DNA of 51,394 nucleotides from Croceicoccus hydrothermalis (GCF_022378335.1 NZ_JAIQCI010000036.1:1-51394); one strand, 5' to 3'. Positions 32,726-42,719 are shown, counted from the first letter of the stretch. Program-made: numbers and translations. Notes: generated by a model from the letters alone, not told the origin.

Positions 32726-34954
32726 TCAGCCGGTTTCATCCGCATTGGTCGGTTCGGCATCGCCGGGAACGAAACCGCGCGCCTCCAGCATCGGCTCCAC
32801 GCGCGGGTCATGGCCGGTCAGCGTGCGAAACGCCGTCCCGTAATCGAGCGTACCGCCGCGCGACAGCACCACGTCGCGATAACGATCGCCATTCGCGCGG
32901 GTCATGCCGCCATTGGCATCGAACCAGGTACCGACATCGTGATACAGCATCTCGGTCCAAAGATAGGCGTGATAGCCAGCGGAATAGGAGCTGCCCCCGA
33001 ACACGTGCCGGAAATAGGGCGAGCTGTAGCGCGGCGGCACCATGCCGGTATTCAGCCCGGTATCGGCCAGAGCCCGCGACTGAAACGCGGCCACGTCGGC
33101 CGGAACCTGCGCCGGGGTCAGCGTGTGCCACGACATGTCCATCATCGCCGCGGCAAGCGTTTCGCCAAGCGCAAAGCCCTGGTTGAACTTCGCCGCGGCG
33201 TCGATCTTGTCCATCAACTGCTGCGGGATCTGCTCGCCCGTGCGGTAATGCTTGGCATAATTGGCCAGCACGCGCGGCTCGCTCGCCCATTTTTCGTTCA
33301 TCTGCGACGGAAACTCGACGAAATCACGCGCAACCGCCGTGCCCGACATCGATGCATATTCCTGATCCGCGAAAAAGCCGTGCAGCGCATGGCCGAATTC
33401 GTGGAACATCGTCGTGGTTTCATCGAAGGTCAGCAGCGTCGGCTCACCCGCGCCGGGTTTGGGGATATTGAGCACGTTGTAGATGACCGGCTTCGTGCCG
33501 TCGCGATGCGATTGATCGACGAAGTTCGACATCCACGCCCCGCCGCGCTTGCTCTCCCGCTGATACGGATCGAAATAGAACAGGCCCAGTTCCGACCCGT
33601 CGCGGTCGAACACCGTATAGGTGGTGACATCGGGGTGATAGACCGGAATGTCGTCCCGCTTTGCGAAGGTCAAGCCGTAAAGCTGGTTCGCGGCGTAGAA
33701 CACCCCGTTTTCGAGCACGTTGTTCATCTCGAAATAGGGTTTGATCTCATTTTCGTCGAGATCGTATTCCGCCTTGCGCACCTTCTCCGCGTAATAGCTC
33801 CAGTCCCACGGCTGCACCGTGAAATCGCCGCCCTCGGACCGGATCATGGCATTCAGCTTGGCGGCCTCGCGGCTCTGCGCCTGCGCCGTGGCGGGGGCGA
33901 GGCCGCGCATGAATTCGATCGCCGCATCCGGGCTCTCGATCATGCGGTCGTACATCTGCCACTCGGCGAAATTGTCCTCGCCGAACAGCGCCGCTTTCTC
34001 GGCGCGCAGCTTGACGAGTTCGAGGACGATTCCGTTGGTGTCGTCCTCTCCGCCCTGCGAATTGCGCGTCAGGCTCGCCTCGAACAGGCGGCGGCGCGTT
34101 TCCCGGTTGTCGAGGCTGGAGAGGAGCGGCTGCTGCGTCGTGTTCTGCAGCACCAGCGCATATTGCCCGGCCTTGCCCCGCGATGCCGCCGCATCGGCCG
34201 CGGCCTCGATCTGCGCGTCGCTCAAGCCTTTGAGCATCGCCCGGTCCGACACGATCAGCGCGGCATCGTTGGTGCCCGCGGTAACCTTCTGCCCGAATTG
34301 CGTGGTGAGCGTCGACATGCGCGTGTTGAGATCGCGCAGGCGCGCCTTGTCCGCATCGGACAGGTTGGCGCCGGCGTGCACGAACTGTTTGTACGTTTCC
34401 TCCAGCAAAGCGGCATCGTCGACCGTCATGCTCATCGCGGCGCGATTGTCGTAAACCGCCTTCACCCGCGCGAACAAAGGCGCGTTGAGATAGATGGCGT
34501 CGGAATGCGCGGCCATTTCGGGGCTGATCTCGGTCTCGACGGCGTCCAGCGTGTCGTTCGTATTGGCCCCCGTCACGGCATAGAATGCCCGCGCCGCACG
34601 GCCAAGCAAATCGCCCGAAGCGTCGAGCGCGGCAATCGTGTTGGCGAAGGTCGGCGGAGCCGGGTTGTTGGCGATCGCCTCGACCTCGGCTTTCTGAATC
34701 GCCATGCCCTGGCGCATGGCCGGAAGGTAGTCGCCGTCTTCGATTTCGGTGAAGTCGGGCGCGTGAAAGGGGAGGTCGGACGGGGCCGCGAATACGCCGG
34801 TCGCCTGCGGAACCGCACTCATATCCGGCATGCCGCCGCTTCCCGGAAGCGCCGCGGCGCCGGTCGCGGGGTTCATCGTATCATTGTCCATCGTCGCGCA
34901 TCCCCCAAGGGTCAGCGCAAGAGCTGCGCTCGCCAGTAATCCTGTCCGCGTCAA
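32726..34954 (-). CDS. M3 family zinc metallopeptidase (Dcp-like peptidyl-dipeptidase), lipoprotein
   Basis: The protein has about 742 residues. The zinc site HEFGH lies in MFHEFGHALHGFF, with the third ligand Glu downstream, as in peptidyl-dipeptidase Dcp and oligopeptidase A. A lipoprotein signal (LALTLGGC) replaces the cytosolic start of classic Dcp, so the enzyme should be periplasmic or outer-membrane anchored. I chose TTG 34954 because AGGAGG lies six bases before it. An ATG at 34975 would place that ribosome-binding site inside the gene. Confidence 0.9.
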   Translation of the reverse strand: MTRTGLLASAALALTLGGCATMDNDTMNPATGAAALPGSGGMPDMSAVPQATGVFAAPSDLPFHAPDFTEIEDGDYLPAMRQGMAIQKAEVEAIANNPAPPTFANTIAALDASGDLLGRAARAFYAVTGANTNDTLDAVETEISPEMAAHSDAIYLNAPLFARVKAVYDNRAAMSMTVDDAALLEETYKQFVHAGANLSDADKARLRDLNTRMSTLTTQFGQKVTAGTNDAALIVSDRAMLKGLSDAQIEAAADAAASRGKAGQYALVLQNTTQQPLLSSLDNRETRRRLFEASLTRNSQGGEDDTNGIVLELVKLRAEKAALFGEDNFAEWQMYDRMIESPDAAIEFMRGLAPATAQAQSREAAKLNAMIRSEGGDFTVQPWDWSYYAEKVRKAEYDLDENEIKPYFEMNNVLENGVFYAANQLYGLTFAKRDDIPVYHPDVTTYTVFDRDGSELGLFYFDPYQRESKRGGAWMSNFVDQSHRDGTKPVIYNVLNIPKPGAGEPTLLTFDETTTMFHEFGHALHGFFADQEYASMSGTAVARDFVEFPSQMNEKWASEPRVLANYAKHYRTGEQIPQQLMDKIDAAAKFNQGFALGETLAAAMMDMSWHTLTPAQVPADVAAFQSRALADTGLNTGMVPPRYSSPYFRHVFGGSSYSAGYHAYLWTEMLYHDVGTWFDANGGMTRANGDRYRDVVLSRGGTLDYGTAFRTLTGHDPRVEPMLEARGFVPGDAEPTNADETG

Positions 34955-34975
34955 ATCGTTCCTCCTGTCAAACAT

Positions 34976-35515
34976 GAACGGCGTGATAGCGCTTCATGGT
35001 TGAACCGGGCATTGATAGCAAATGAAACGACCGCAACCGTTTCGCGAAAGGGCGGCGGCGATGCGATCTCCGACAGCGATGGGCACTGGACGAAATCGCA
35101 AAACCCGCGCCGGTCGATGCGCCGATGGCAAAGGCGATCATGCGCGTGCGGGCCTCGATGACCTGCGGCACGAACGCCATGACCATCTGACCCTTGTTAC
35201 CATCGTTGGCCAGTATCCCGCGCCGTGCACCGCATCGCTCGAACTCTCTGGGCCATCGCGTGTAGCCACGTTCCCGACCCGAACCGCTTTGCCGTTTCAA
35301 CGATATCCATTCAAGGCCGTGCTATCCATCTGTTTGATCGCTATCTTCGCTTTACGGCAGAACACGGACATTGCGCAGTCGGCAAATTAACAGAACCGGG
35401 CAAAACCAGTATTACAGAGGAGCGTTGCAGGCGGCGCATTTCGGCAAGGATGCCATGCAAATTGGCCGAAAAACGCGTTCACACCCTCGATAAGGCGCGC
35501 AGGCGCACCCGCCCG
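34976..35515. other. Gap with no gene I can support
   Basis: Short frames exist on both strands but none matches a family, has a good ribosome-binding site or shows clear codon bias. The + strand stretch near 35320-35440 reads somewhat coding-like (FDRYLRFTAEHGH), so a decayed regulator gene is conceivable. The promoter of the M3 gene should be at the left end. Confidence 0.5.
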
Positions 35516-35543
35516 CCTCACCGCATCGGCCTCACCGCATCGG
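35516..35543. repeat. Tandem 14-bp repeat at the 3' end of thpR
   Basis: CCTCACCGCATCGG occurs twice back to back. It overlaps the stop codon of thpR, which reads SYPMR then TGA. It is probably a small slippage duplication with no effect on the protein. Confidence 0.8.
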
Positions 35544-36065
35544 GTAGGACACCGCCGGCTCGTAAAGCGATCCGGCGCGGCTCAGATGGCTTTCGTACAG
35601 GACGAAGCGATCCACCTCGAACTGCGGCGTGCGAAGCGTGGCGTGCGCGCGCAGGAAATCGCCGATCGGGCCGCTCGCCAGATTCAGCCGGGCAAGCGTC
35701 ACATGCGGCACGAAGCGCCGGGTTTCAGGGTCGCACCCCGCCGCGCGGCAGGCCTGCTCGACCTTGCGCTGCAAGGCGAGGAGTGGCTGCGAACGCGACA
35801 CACCGGCCCATACCGCCGTCGCCCGCCCCTTGCGCGCGAAATGGCCGATCCCTTCGAAACATAGCGGGAAGGCGGGATGTGCCACGCGGGACAGCGCATC
35901 CGCGACATCATTGCCAAGCGGGCTGTCCACCTCGCCGATAAAGCGCAGCGTGAGATGCAATTGCGCGTCCGATTGCCAGCGCGCATTCTCGATCCCGTCC
36001 ATCGTATCGATCAGCGCATCACCGATCGCTTCGGGAAGGGGGATACCGACGAAAAGCCTGTGCAC
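35532..36065 (-). CDS. thpR: RNA 2',3'-cyclic phosphodiesterase
   Basis: This 177-residue member of the 2H phosphoesterase family has two HxT motifs, HLTL at residues 37-40 and HVTL at 121-124. The family opens 2',3'-cyclic phosphates and can ligate tRNA halves in vitro. The GTG start at 36065 gives MHRLFVGIPLPEAIGD, matching the family. It lies eight bases after the stop of the VWA gene, which suggests cotranscription. The ribosome-binding site is not obvious. Confidence 0.88.
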   Translation of the reverse strand: MHRLFVGIPLPEAIGDALIDTMDGIENARWQSDAQLHLTLRFIGEVDSPLGNDVADALSRVAHPAFPLCFEGIGHFARKGRATAVWAGVSRSQPLLALQRKVEQACRAAGCDPETRRFVPHVTLARLNLASGPIGDFLRAHATLRTPQFEVDRFVLYESHLSRAGSLYEPAVSYPMR

Positions 36066-36073
36066 GGTGGCCG

Positions 36074-37879
36074 TTACGGCGCAGGATCGCCGCGCATCAA
36101 CGCGGCGGCCTGCGCGGCGAGTTCGGCAAATTCGGCGCGAAGCGGGCCGGTGCCCCCTTGCGTCCGGGCCAGCGCGGCGCTGTCGTCCAATGTCCACGCG
36201 CCCAGCCTGTCATCTCCGCGCAGGGTCTGCGCATATCCCGCCACGGCGAGCGCGAAGGCCATGTCCCCGCGCGCCGGTTCCGCATCCGCGATCATGCTCG
36301 CGGAGATCGCCCGTTCGATCAGCATGGATCGCGTCCCCTCCGGCATTTTATAGCGCAGGCGGACCACCGCCATTTCGCCCGACCGGTCGCCGCGCGCGGA
36401 GGGGCGCGCATTGGCTTCGTACCGGCGTTCGGGGAACCACCCCTTCGCGCCCGTCGGCACGATTTCATAGAGCGCCGTCACCTGATGGCCCGCGCCGATT
36501 TCGCCCGCATCCACCCGGTCATTGGCGAAATCCTGTTCGGCGAGTGCGCGGTTCTCATAACCGATGAGGCGATATTCCGCGACATGGGCCGGGTTGAACT
36601 CGACCTGTATCTTCACATCCTTCGCAATGGTGACGAGCGTCGCGGCCAGCTCTTCGTCGAGCACCTTGGCCGCTTCCTCCGCGCGGTCGATATAGAAATA
36701 ATTGCCGTTCCCGTGGTCGGCGATCTGTTCCATCATCGCCTCGTTATAATTGCCGGTGCCATACCCCAGCGCGGTGAGCGAAATGCCGCCCTCCCGCTCG
36801 CGCTCCACCATGTCGATCAGCGCATCCCTGTCGGTCAGCCCGACATTGAAATCGCCATCGGTGGCCAGCATGATGCGATTAACCTCGCCCGCGCGGTAGT
36901 TCTGCCGCGCCAGATCATAGGCGAGCTCGATCGCCGCGCCGCCTGCCGTCGCCCCGCCCGCGGACAGCCCGGCAATCGCGTCCATTACCGCCCGCTTGTC
37001 GTTTGTCGGTTTCAGAGCGACTTGGGTATAGCCCGAATAGGTCACGATGCTCACCCGGTCGTCGGGCCGCAAACGCTCCGCCGTCAGGGCAAGCGAACAT
37101 TGCACCAGCGGCAGCTTGTTCCGCGTCGCCATGGAACCCGACACATCGACGAGGAACACCAGATTGACCGGCCCGCGCGTGTCCCGGTTCGGCGCCACGC
37201 TCGACAATCCGATGCGCAGCACGCGCGTGTCCGCGTTCCACGGCGTGCGCGCCATGTCGGCGGAAATGGTGAAGGGCGGCCCGTTCGCATCCGGCGCGGG
37301 ATAGGCGTAGCGGAAATAGTTCAGCATCTCCTCCGTCCGCACCGCGGCCTGCGGCGGAAGCTCGCCATCTGTGATCATGCGCCGCACATTGGCGTAGCTT
37401 CCTGTGTCGACATCGACCGCGAAGGTGGACACCGGCGCCTCGGCGACGCGCTGCACATCGGCGACTTCCTCGCCCGCATAGCGCTCGCGATTCTGCGCCG
37501 CGGGGGCATAGCCGCTCTGCGGCTGGACCATCGGCGCGGCGCTGGCCATCGGTGGAGGAGGCGGCGGCGGCGGCGGCGGAGGCGGGAGCGGCGGCGACCC
37601 GGCGGTCCGGTTTACGGGCGGCGCGCCCGGTGCCGGTCTGGCCATTCGCACGCCGGTCGTCACGATCTGATCCGCCTCTCCCGGATCGAGGAACGGCGCA
37701 CAGATGTGTGCGGCAAGGGTCGCCTGCGATGCCGAGTGCGACAAGGCAGCGGCATCGCCGGGCGTCGCTGCTGCCGGCATCACCGGCGCCTGTACGGACG
37801 ATGCGGGCACCGGCGTCGTCGCACAGCCGCCAAGCGTCATCGCCACCGCGCCAAGCCAGAGCGCATGTTTTCCTGTCAT
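36074..37879 (-). CDS. VWA-domain lipoprotein (DUF3520 family)
   Basis: This 601-residue protein starts MTGKHALWLG and has a lipobox (TLGGC), so it is lipid-anchored. A proline run of about a dozen residues (37550-37590) acts as a spacer. Next comes the vWF_A N-terminal segment (STFAVDVDTGSYANVRRM), then a VWA domain with the metal-binding MIDAS motif DVSGSM and, at the C-terminus, a DUF3520-type region. ATG 37879 has GGGAGA upstream. Its role is not known; VWA proteins usually act in metal-dependent protein contacts at the cell surface. Confidence 0.9.
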   Translation of the reverse strand: MTGKHALWLGAVAMTLGGCATTPVPASSVQAPVMPAAATPGDAAALSHSASQATLAAHICAPFLDPGEADQIVTTGVRMARPAPGAPPVNRTAGSPPLPPPPPPPPPPPPMASAAPMVQPQSGYAPAAQNRERYAGEEVADVQRVAEAPVSTFAVDVDTGSYANVRRMITDGELPPQAAVRTEEMLNYFRYAYPAPDANGPPFTISADMARTPWNADTRVLRIGLSSVAPNRDTRGPVNLVFLVDVSGSMATRNKLPLVQCSLALTAERLRPDDRVSIVTYSGYTQVALKPTNDKRAVMDAIAGLSAGGATAGGAAIELAYDLARQNYRAGEVNRIMLATDGDFNVGLTDRDALIDMVEREREGGISLTALGYGTGNYNEAMMEQIADHGNGNYFYIDRAEEAAKVLDEELAATLVTIAKDVKIQVEFNPAHVAEYRLIGYENRALAEQDFANDRVDAGEIGAGHQVTALYEIVPTGAKGWFPERRYEANARPSARGDRSGEMAVVRLRYKMPEGTRSMLIERAISASMIADAEPARGDMAFALAVAGYAQTLRGDDRLGAWTLDDSAALARTQGGTGPLRAEFAELAAQAAALMRGDPAP

Positions 37880-37939
37880 CGCGTATCTCCCTTTCCGCGC
37901 GCCCATGCTGAACACCGCAGCCGCCGAGCGCAAGCGCGA

Positions 37940-38485
37940 TTATTGCGCAGCGTTCTGTTCCCCGCACGTGACATAGCGACGCACATCCTCGCCCTCACCG
38001 GGGCGATACCGCACCGTCCCATCGCCGTTCAGGGCAAGATAGATCGCGCGCGTATGTTCGGCCGGTCCCACCGTTTCGCGCAGGGTGATGGCAATCGCGT
38101 CGCCGTCCACCGCGACATGGGTGACGGGGCCGCCGGTCTCGAAAAAATTCACCCGGTCGCGCCCGACCGTCACCGCCTGGAATGATGGGGCATATTCGTG
38201 ATCGCCGCGGCATGCACCGGGGTCGAGCGCGTAGGTCGCCCGGAACCGGACCGGCACCTCACGCGGGGCATCGGGCCCGGTCGCGATGTCCTGGCTCTCT
38301 TCGGCGTCATCGATGCCCGCCGCCTCACCGCCGGGCATCGACGGATGATCGCCTGCAGAAGAACCGGAGTCATCGCCGGAGGAAATTTCGCCGGTCGCAT
38401 CGCCTTGCGGGGCGTCTTCTTTGCCGTCGCCCGCAGAACAGGCGCACAGGAAGAGCGCGGCAAAGCAGGGCAACGCGTATCGCAT
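37940..38485 (-). CDS. Hypothetical lipoprotein
   Basis: This 181-residue protein has the lipobox LCAC at the N-terminus. An acidic Ser/Asp/Gly-rich spacer (about residues 20-75) is followed by a compact C-terminal domain with Cys residues in PGACRGDHEY and RYVTCGEQ that could pair. ATG 38485 follows GAGGAG at very short spacing. It lies 60 bp upstream of the VWA gene on the same strand. No function is recognised. Confidence 0.75.
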   Translation of the reverse strand: MRYALPCFAALFLCACSAGDGKEDAPQGDATGEISSGDDSGSSAGDHPSMPGGEAAGIDDAEESQDIATGPDAPREVPVRFRATYALDPGACRGDHEYAPSFQAVTVGRDRVNFFETGGPVTHVAVDGDAIAITLRETVGPAEHTRAIYLALNGDGTVRYRPGEGEDVRRYVTCGEQNAAQ

Positions 38486-38644
38486 GCTCCTCAAACCGGG
38501 CGGGGCGTGGATCGGTTCCGCGTCCGCGCGATGGAACGGCCATGCGTTGCAATCGTCAAAACCCCGCCCACATGAACAACGACCATTTTCACCCTGCGCC
38601 GGATGCGAGGCATCGTCATGCTGCATGGCTTTGTCGGCCATCGC

Positions 38645-38673
38645 TTGACTGGCGCGAACATTTGCGGAACACG
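38645..38673 (+). promoter_or_regulatory. Candidate uvrA promoter
   Basis: TTGACT at 38645-38650 is a good -35, and a weak -10 (AACACG, 38668-38673) lies 17 bp on. The LexA box sits between them, and the ATG follows seven bases later, so the leader would be very short. Confidence 0.4.
38656..38670 (+). promoter_or_regulatory. LexA-binding SOS box upstream of uvrA
   Basis: GAAC-N7-GAAC is an exact match to the alphaproteobacterial LexA operator (the reverse strand reads GTTC-N7-GTTC). It lies 10 bp before the uvrA ATG, between the candidate -35 and -10, the expected place for repression. Confidence 0.8.
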
Positions 38674-38680
38674 ATCGTCC

Positions 38681-41587
38681 ATGGCCCTTACCAAGATATC
38701 CGTGCGCGGCGCGCGCGAACACAACCTCAAAGGTGTGGACATCGACCTGCCGCGCGACAGCCTCATCGTCATTACCGGGCTGTCGGGGTCGGGCAAATCC
38801 AGCCTCGCCTTCGACACCATCTATGCCGAGGGGCAGCGCCGCTATGTCGAGAGCCTGTCCGCCTATGCGCGGCAATTCCTCGAAATGATGCAGAAGCCGG
38901 ACGTCGAACATATCGACGGCCTCTCGCCCGCCATTTCGATCGAGCAGAAGACGACGAGCCGCAACCCGCGTTCGACCGTGGCGACGGTGACGGAAATCTA
39001 CGATTACATGCGCCTGCTCTGGGCAAGGGTCGGCGTCCCCTACAGCCCGGCGACGGGCCTCCCGATCGAGGCGCAGACGGTCTCCAACATGGTCGACCGG
39101 GTGATGGAATTGCCGGAGGGGACGCGGCTCTACCTGCTGGCCCCCGTGGCGCGTGGGCGAAAGGGCGAATATCGCCGCGAAATGCTCGAATGGCAGAAGG
39201 CCGGCTTTACCCGTGTGCGCATCGATGGCGAAATCCACGAGATCGCCGACGCACCCAAGCTCGACAAGAAATTCAAGCATGACATCGAGGTCGTGATCGA
39301 CCGCCTCGCCGTGCGCGAGGGGATCGAGACGCGGCTGGCCGACAGTTTCGAAACCGCGTTGAAACTCGCCGATGGTCTGGCCTATGTCGACCTCGCCGAT
39401 GGTGTCGTGCCGGGACGAGAGGAAGAGAGCGAGGGCGCCGCCAATGCCACCGGCGGCCAATTGAAGGGCGCGGGGCTGCCCGCCAATCGCATCGTCTTTT
39501 CCGAACGTTTCGCCTGCCCGGTGAGTGGCTTCACGATCGAGGCGGTCGAACCGCGCCTGTTCTCCTTCAACGCGCCGCAGGGGGCGTGCCCGGCCTGCGA
39601 CGGGCTGGGCGAAAAGCTCCTGTTCGATCCGCAGCTTGTCGTGCCGAACGAAAACCTCTCGCTCAAAAAAGGCGCGGTCGTGCCCTGGGCGAAGTCCAAC
39701 CCGCCATCGCCCTATTACATGCAGGTGTTGTCGAGTCTCGCCGCCGCCTATGACTTCGACCTCGCCACCCCGTGGGCCGAATTGCCCGAAACCGTGCACG
39801 ACACCATATTGTTCGGCACGAAGGGGAAGGCGGTCCCGCTCACGTTCAAGGACGGGCGCAAAAGCTATACGGTGAAAAAGCCGTTCGAAGGGGTCATCGG
39901 CAATCTCAACCGCCGCATGCTCCAGACCGAAAGCGCCTGGATGCGCGAGGAACTTGCCCGCTATCAGACCGCGCAACCGTGCGAGACCTGCGGCGGCGCC
40001 CGCCTCAAACCCGAAGCCTTGTCGGTGAAGGTCGCGGGCGAGAGCATTTCCGGCCCCGTGCGCCTGTCCGTGTCCGACGCGCTCGCCTGGTTCAAGGATC
40101 TGCCCTCCAAATTGACGGATCAGCAGAACCAGATCGCCGCCGCCATCCTCAAGGAGATCGACGAACGCGTCGGCTTCCTCGACAATGTCGGCCTCGACTA
40201 CCTCAACCTCGACCGCACCAGCGGCACGCTGTCGGGCGGCGAGAGCCAGCGCATCCGCCTCGCCAGCCAGATCGGCAGCGGGCTTTCCGGCGTGCTCTAC
40301 GTCCTCGACGAGCCCAGCATCGGCCTGCACCAGCGCGACAATGACCGCCTGCTCGAAACATTGAAACGCCTGCGCGATCTCGGCAATACGGTGATCGTCG
40401 TCGAACATGACGAGGATGCGATCCGCGCCGCCGATTACGTCGTCGACCTCGGCCCCGGCGCGGGCGTCCACGGGGGCGAGATCGTCGCCGAAGGCACGTT
40501 GAAACAGGTGCTGAAGTCCAAAAAATCGCTCACCGCGCAATATCTCAACGGCACGCGCGAAATCGCCGTCCCGACCGAGCGGCGCAAGGGCAACAAGAAG
40601 AAGATCACCGTCCACGGCGCCCGCGCCAACAATCTGCGGAACGTCACCGCGTCGATCCCGCTCGGCACGTTCACGTGCATCACCGGCGTGTCGGGTTCGG
40701 GCAAATCCAGCTTTACCATCGACACGCTGCACGCCGGCGCGGCGCGGGCGTTGAACGGCGCGCGCATCATCGCGGGCGCCCATGACAAGATCACCGGCCT
40801 CGAAAATTGCGACAAGGTCATTCAGATCGACCAGTCCCCCATCGGCCGCACCCCGCGTTCGAACCCGGCGACCTACACCGGCGCCTTCACCAATATCCGC
40901 GACTGGTTCGCCGGTCTGCCGGAGGCGAAGGCCCGCGGCTACAAACCCGGCCGCTTCAGCTTCAACGTGAAGGGCGGCCGGTGCGAGGCATGTCAGGGCG
41001 ACGGGCTGATCAAGATCGAGATGCACTTCCTCCCCGACGTCTATGTCACGTGCGAGGAATGCGGCGGCAAGCGTTACAACCGCGAAACGCTGGAGGTGCG
41101 GCACAAGGGGCACTCGATCGCCGACGTGCTCGACATGACGATCGAGGATGCGGAAACATTCTTTGAAAACGTGCCGCCCATCCGGGACAAGATGCGCATG
41201 CTGAACGAGGTGGGGCTGGGCTATGTCAAGGTCGGGCAGCAGGCGACGACCCTGTCCGGCGGCGAGGCGCAGCGCGTGAAACTGGCCAAGGAACTGGCGC
41301 GCCGCTCAACCGGGCAGACGCTCTATATCCTCGACGAGCCGACGACCGGGCTTCATTTCGAGGATGTGCGCAAATTGCTGGAGGTGCTGCACCGCCTTGT
41401 CGATCAGGGCAATTCGGTGGTGGTGATCGAACACAATCTGGACGTGATCAAGACCGCCGACTGGCTGATCGACCTCGGCCCCGACGGCGGCGTGCGCGGC
41501 GGCGAGATTGTTGCCGAAGGCACGCCGGAGGATGTCGTGAAGGAAGAGCGCAGCTTTACGGGGCATTATTTGCGGGGGATGTTGTAA
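38681..41587 (+). CDS. uvrA: Excinuclease ABC subunit A
   Basis: This is the DNA damage sensor of nucleotide excision repair, 968 residues. It has two ABC modules: Walker [10 protein letters not shown] near residue 32 and GVSGSGKSS in the second half, with signature motifs LSGGESQRI and LSGGEAQRV. Cys-rich zinc modules are visible ([31 protein letters not shown]). I chose ATG 38681 ([15 protein letters not shown]); longer in-frame readings run through the SOS box. It is likely induced by DNA damage through LexA. Confidence 0.97.
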   Translation: MALTKISVRGAREHNLKGVDIDLPRDSLIVITGLSGSGKSSLAFDTIYAEGQRRYVESLSAYARQFLEMMQKPDVEHIDGLSPAISIEQKTTSRNPRSTVATVTEIYDYMRLLWARVGVPYSPATGLPIEAQTVSNMVDRVMELPEGTRLYLLAPVARGRKGEYRREMLEWQKAGFTRVRIDGEIHEIADAPKLDKKFKHDIEVVIDRLAVREGIETRLADSFETALKLADGLAYVDLADGVVPGREEESEGAANATGGQLKGAGLPANRIVFSERFACPVSGFTIEAVEPRLFSFNAPQGACPACDGLGEKLLFDPQLVVPNENLSLKKGAVVPWAKSNPPSPYYMQVLSSLAAAYDFDLATPWAELPETVHDTILFGTKGKAVPLTFKDGRKSYTVKKPFEGVIGNLNRRMLQTESAWMREELARYQTAQPCETCGGARLKPEALSVKVAGESISGPVRLSVSDALAWFKDLPSKLTDQQNQIAAAILKEIDERVGFLDNVGLDYLNLDRTSGTLSGGESQRIRLASQIGSGLSGVLYVLDEPSIGLHQRDNDRLLETLKRLRDLGNTVIVVEHDEDAIRAADYVVDLGPGAGVHGGEIVAEGTLKQVLKSKKSLTAQYLNGTREIAVPTERRKGNKKKITVHGARANNLRNVTASIPLGTFTCITGVSGSGKSSFTIDTLHAGAARALNGARIIAGAHDKITGLENCDKVIQIDQSPIGRTPRSNPATYTGAFTNIRDWFAGLPEAKARGYKPGRFSFNVKGGRCEACQGDGLIKIEMHFLPDVYVTCEECGGKRYNRETLEVRHKGHSIADVLDMTIEDAETFFENVPPIRDKMRMLNEVGLGYVKVGQQATTLSGGEAQRVKLAKELARRSTGQTLYILDEPTTGLHFEDVRKLLEVLHRLVDQGNSVVVIEHNLDVIKTADWLIDLGPDGGVRGGEIVAEGTPEDVVKEERSFTGHYLRGML

Positions 41588-41641
41588 ACTAACCTCCGAT
41601 TATTATTTCGAATGCTTTCCCACCAAATAGTTATTCACCTT

Positions 41642-42565
41642 TCAAGTGACCTCCCTAAATATCAAAAGCGGGGTGACGGCATGTGCCGCAGACGGTCGCC
41701 CTAAAGAAACGCGAACCAAGGGAGAAAGCATTTTCGATATCTGCCCTACAAGGCTATGCGTCAGTCCCAAGTCGTTTTCGTCGAACTGGTTGCTCAAGTC
41801 TGGAGTTAAGTACTCAGGTTTTGCGCTGAGTATTCCTAACATCGACCATTCCCCGGATAACATCTCGCCGTAGGTGAGCGTAATGTCGCTTGCTAAGCCA
41901 ACTAGATGGTCCTGATTTATCACGCTCCATACAAGGCGATCGTCCTCGCCTTCACTCGTAATTAATCGTGCATAGACCGAGTGAGGCATAAGCTGAATCA
42001 TATCGAGGAATAATTCGGTATTTTCTTGTTGTTCTTTAGCCGCGGCTTTTTGCGCAGCGGTCATACTTGGAGATTTTCTGCCGTTTGGCACGTTACCCTT
42101 AATTTTCCGTTGTATCGAAGGGGCTTTCCAAGCTTCCCTCATCATGGCTAAGTCTTGGATACTTAAATAGCCTTTAGTAAGCACAAACTGTCCAATGTGC
42201 GCTTTGTCTACATTGCGTTGTATCATGTTCCGTTCGTCTAGAACGTCTAAAAACTGTAATGCGTTAGCCCAATACGGATCGTAAACCCGCGTCATGCTTT
42301 CGCTTCCCGACTCGCCGGGGCCGATCTCGAGTTCCACATTGCCACCACCTAAAGGTGTATTGCCGCCAATTCCGAAGCGTTTCCCTCGTTTTGAACCCTT
42401 CGCAACCCCTTCCGACTGTGTAACTTCATTCAAAAGTCCACTACTATCAAACTGCGAAAGATAGGATGCTATTCGCCTGCTATCGTGGTAAAGAAAGTCA
42501 AAAACGGAAGCGATTTCGGCTTCTTCTTGCGCCTCGGCGGATGCTATCGCGCCTTTCGTTGACAT
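41642..42565 (-). CDS. Hypothetical protein, possibly DUF6414-like
   Basis: This 307-residue protein starts MSTKGAIASAEAQ, then FDFLYHDSRRIASYLSQFDSSG, which resembles the start of DUF6414 proteins by memory only. A Gly-rich stretch (FGIGGNTPLGGGNVELEIG) and a Lys/Gln-rich stretch lie in the middle. No signal peptide or transmembrane helix is evident. ATG 42565 has GAGG upstream. The gene is visibly AT-richer than its neighbours and uses codons rare elsewhere in the window, which suggests horizontal acquisition. Its function is unknown. Confidence 0.75.
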   Translation of the reverse strand: MSTKGAIASAEAQEEAEIASVFDFLYHDSRRIASYLSQFDSSGLLNEVTQSEGVAKGSKRGKRFGIGGNTPLGGGNVELEIGPGESGSESMTRVYDPYWANALQFLDVLDERNMIQRNVDKAHIGQFVLTKGYLSIQDLAMMREAWKAPSIQRKIKGNVPNGRKSPSMTAAQKAAAKEQQENTELFLDMIQLMPHSVYARLITSEGEDDRLVWSVINQDHLVGLASDITLTYGEMLSGEWSMLGILSAKPEYLTPDLSNQFDENDLGLTHSLVGQISKMLSPLVRVSLGRPSAAHAVTPLLIFREVT

Positions 42566-42719
42566 ATTTCTTTACCTCTTCGTCATCACGCTTTATTTTT
42601 TCAGCAATATTTCTGGCCTCGTCGGCGCGAGATTCGATAACACCAGTAAGGGGCTCCTCAACCCCCGTGTTGGAAAGCTTTTTATTTTTCTGTTCAGGTT
42701 TCGGGTCGCGCTGGGTCAT
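42498..42719 (-). CDS. Small charged protein overlapping the next gene
   Basis: This 73-residue, highly charged, helix-prone protein (MTQRDPKPEQKNKK ... EKIKRDDEEVKKYVNERR, Arg-rich end) starts upstream of the 307-residue gene and overlaps it by 68 bases in another frame. It shares that gene's AT-rich composition. A long overlap like this is unusual. Either it is a real coupled gene or it is a remnant. Its ribosome-binding site is weak. Confidence 0.45.
   Translation of the reverse strand: MTQRDPKPEQKNKKLSNTGVEEPLTGVIESRADEARNIAEKIKRDDEEVKKYVNERRDSIRRGARRSRNRFRF

Noticed and set aside
35022..35390. 122-residue frame in the gap upstream of the M3 gene
   Set aside because: No ribosome-binding site, no family, mixed composition; other frames in the gap are equally open.
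38486..41113. Extension of the 181-residue lipoprotein frame across uvrA
   Set aside because: The long frame fuses antisense uvrA sequence to the real lipoprotein, which starts at ATG 38485 with its own signal peptide.
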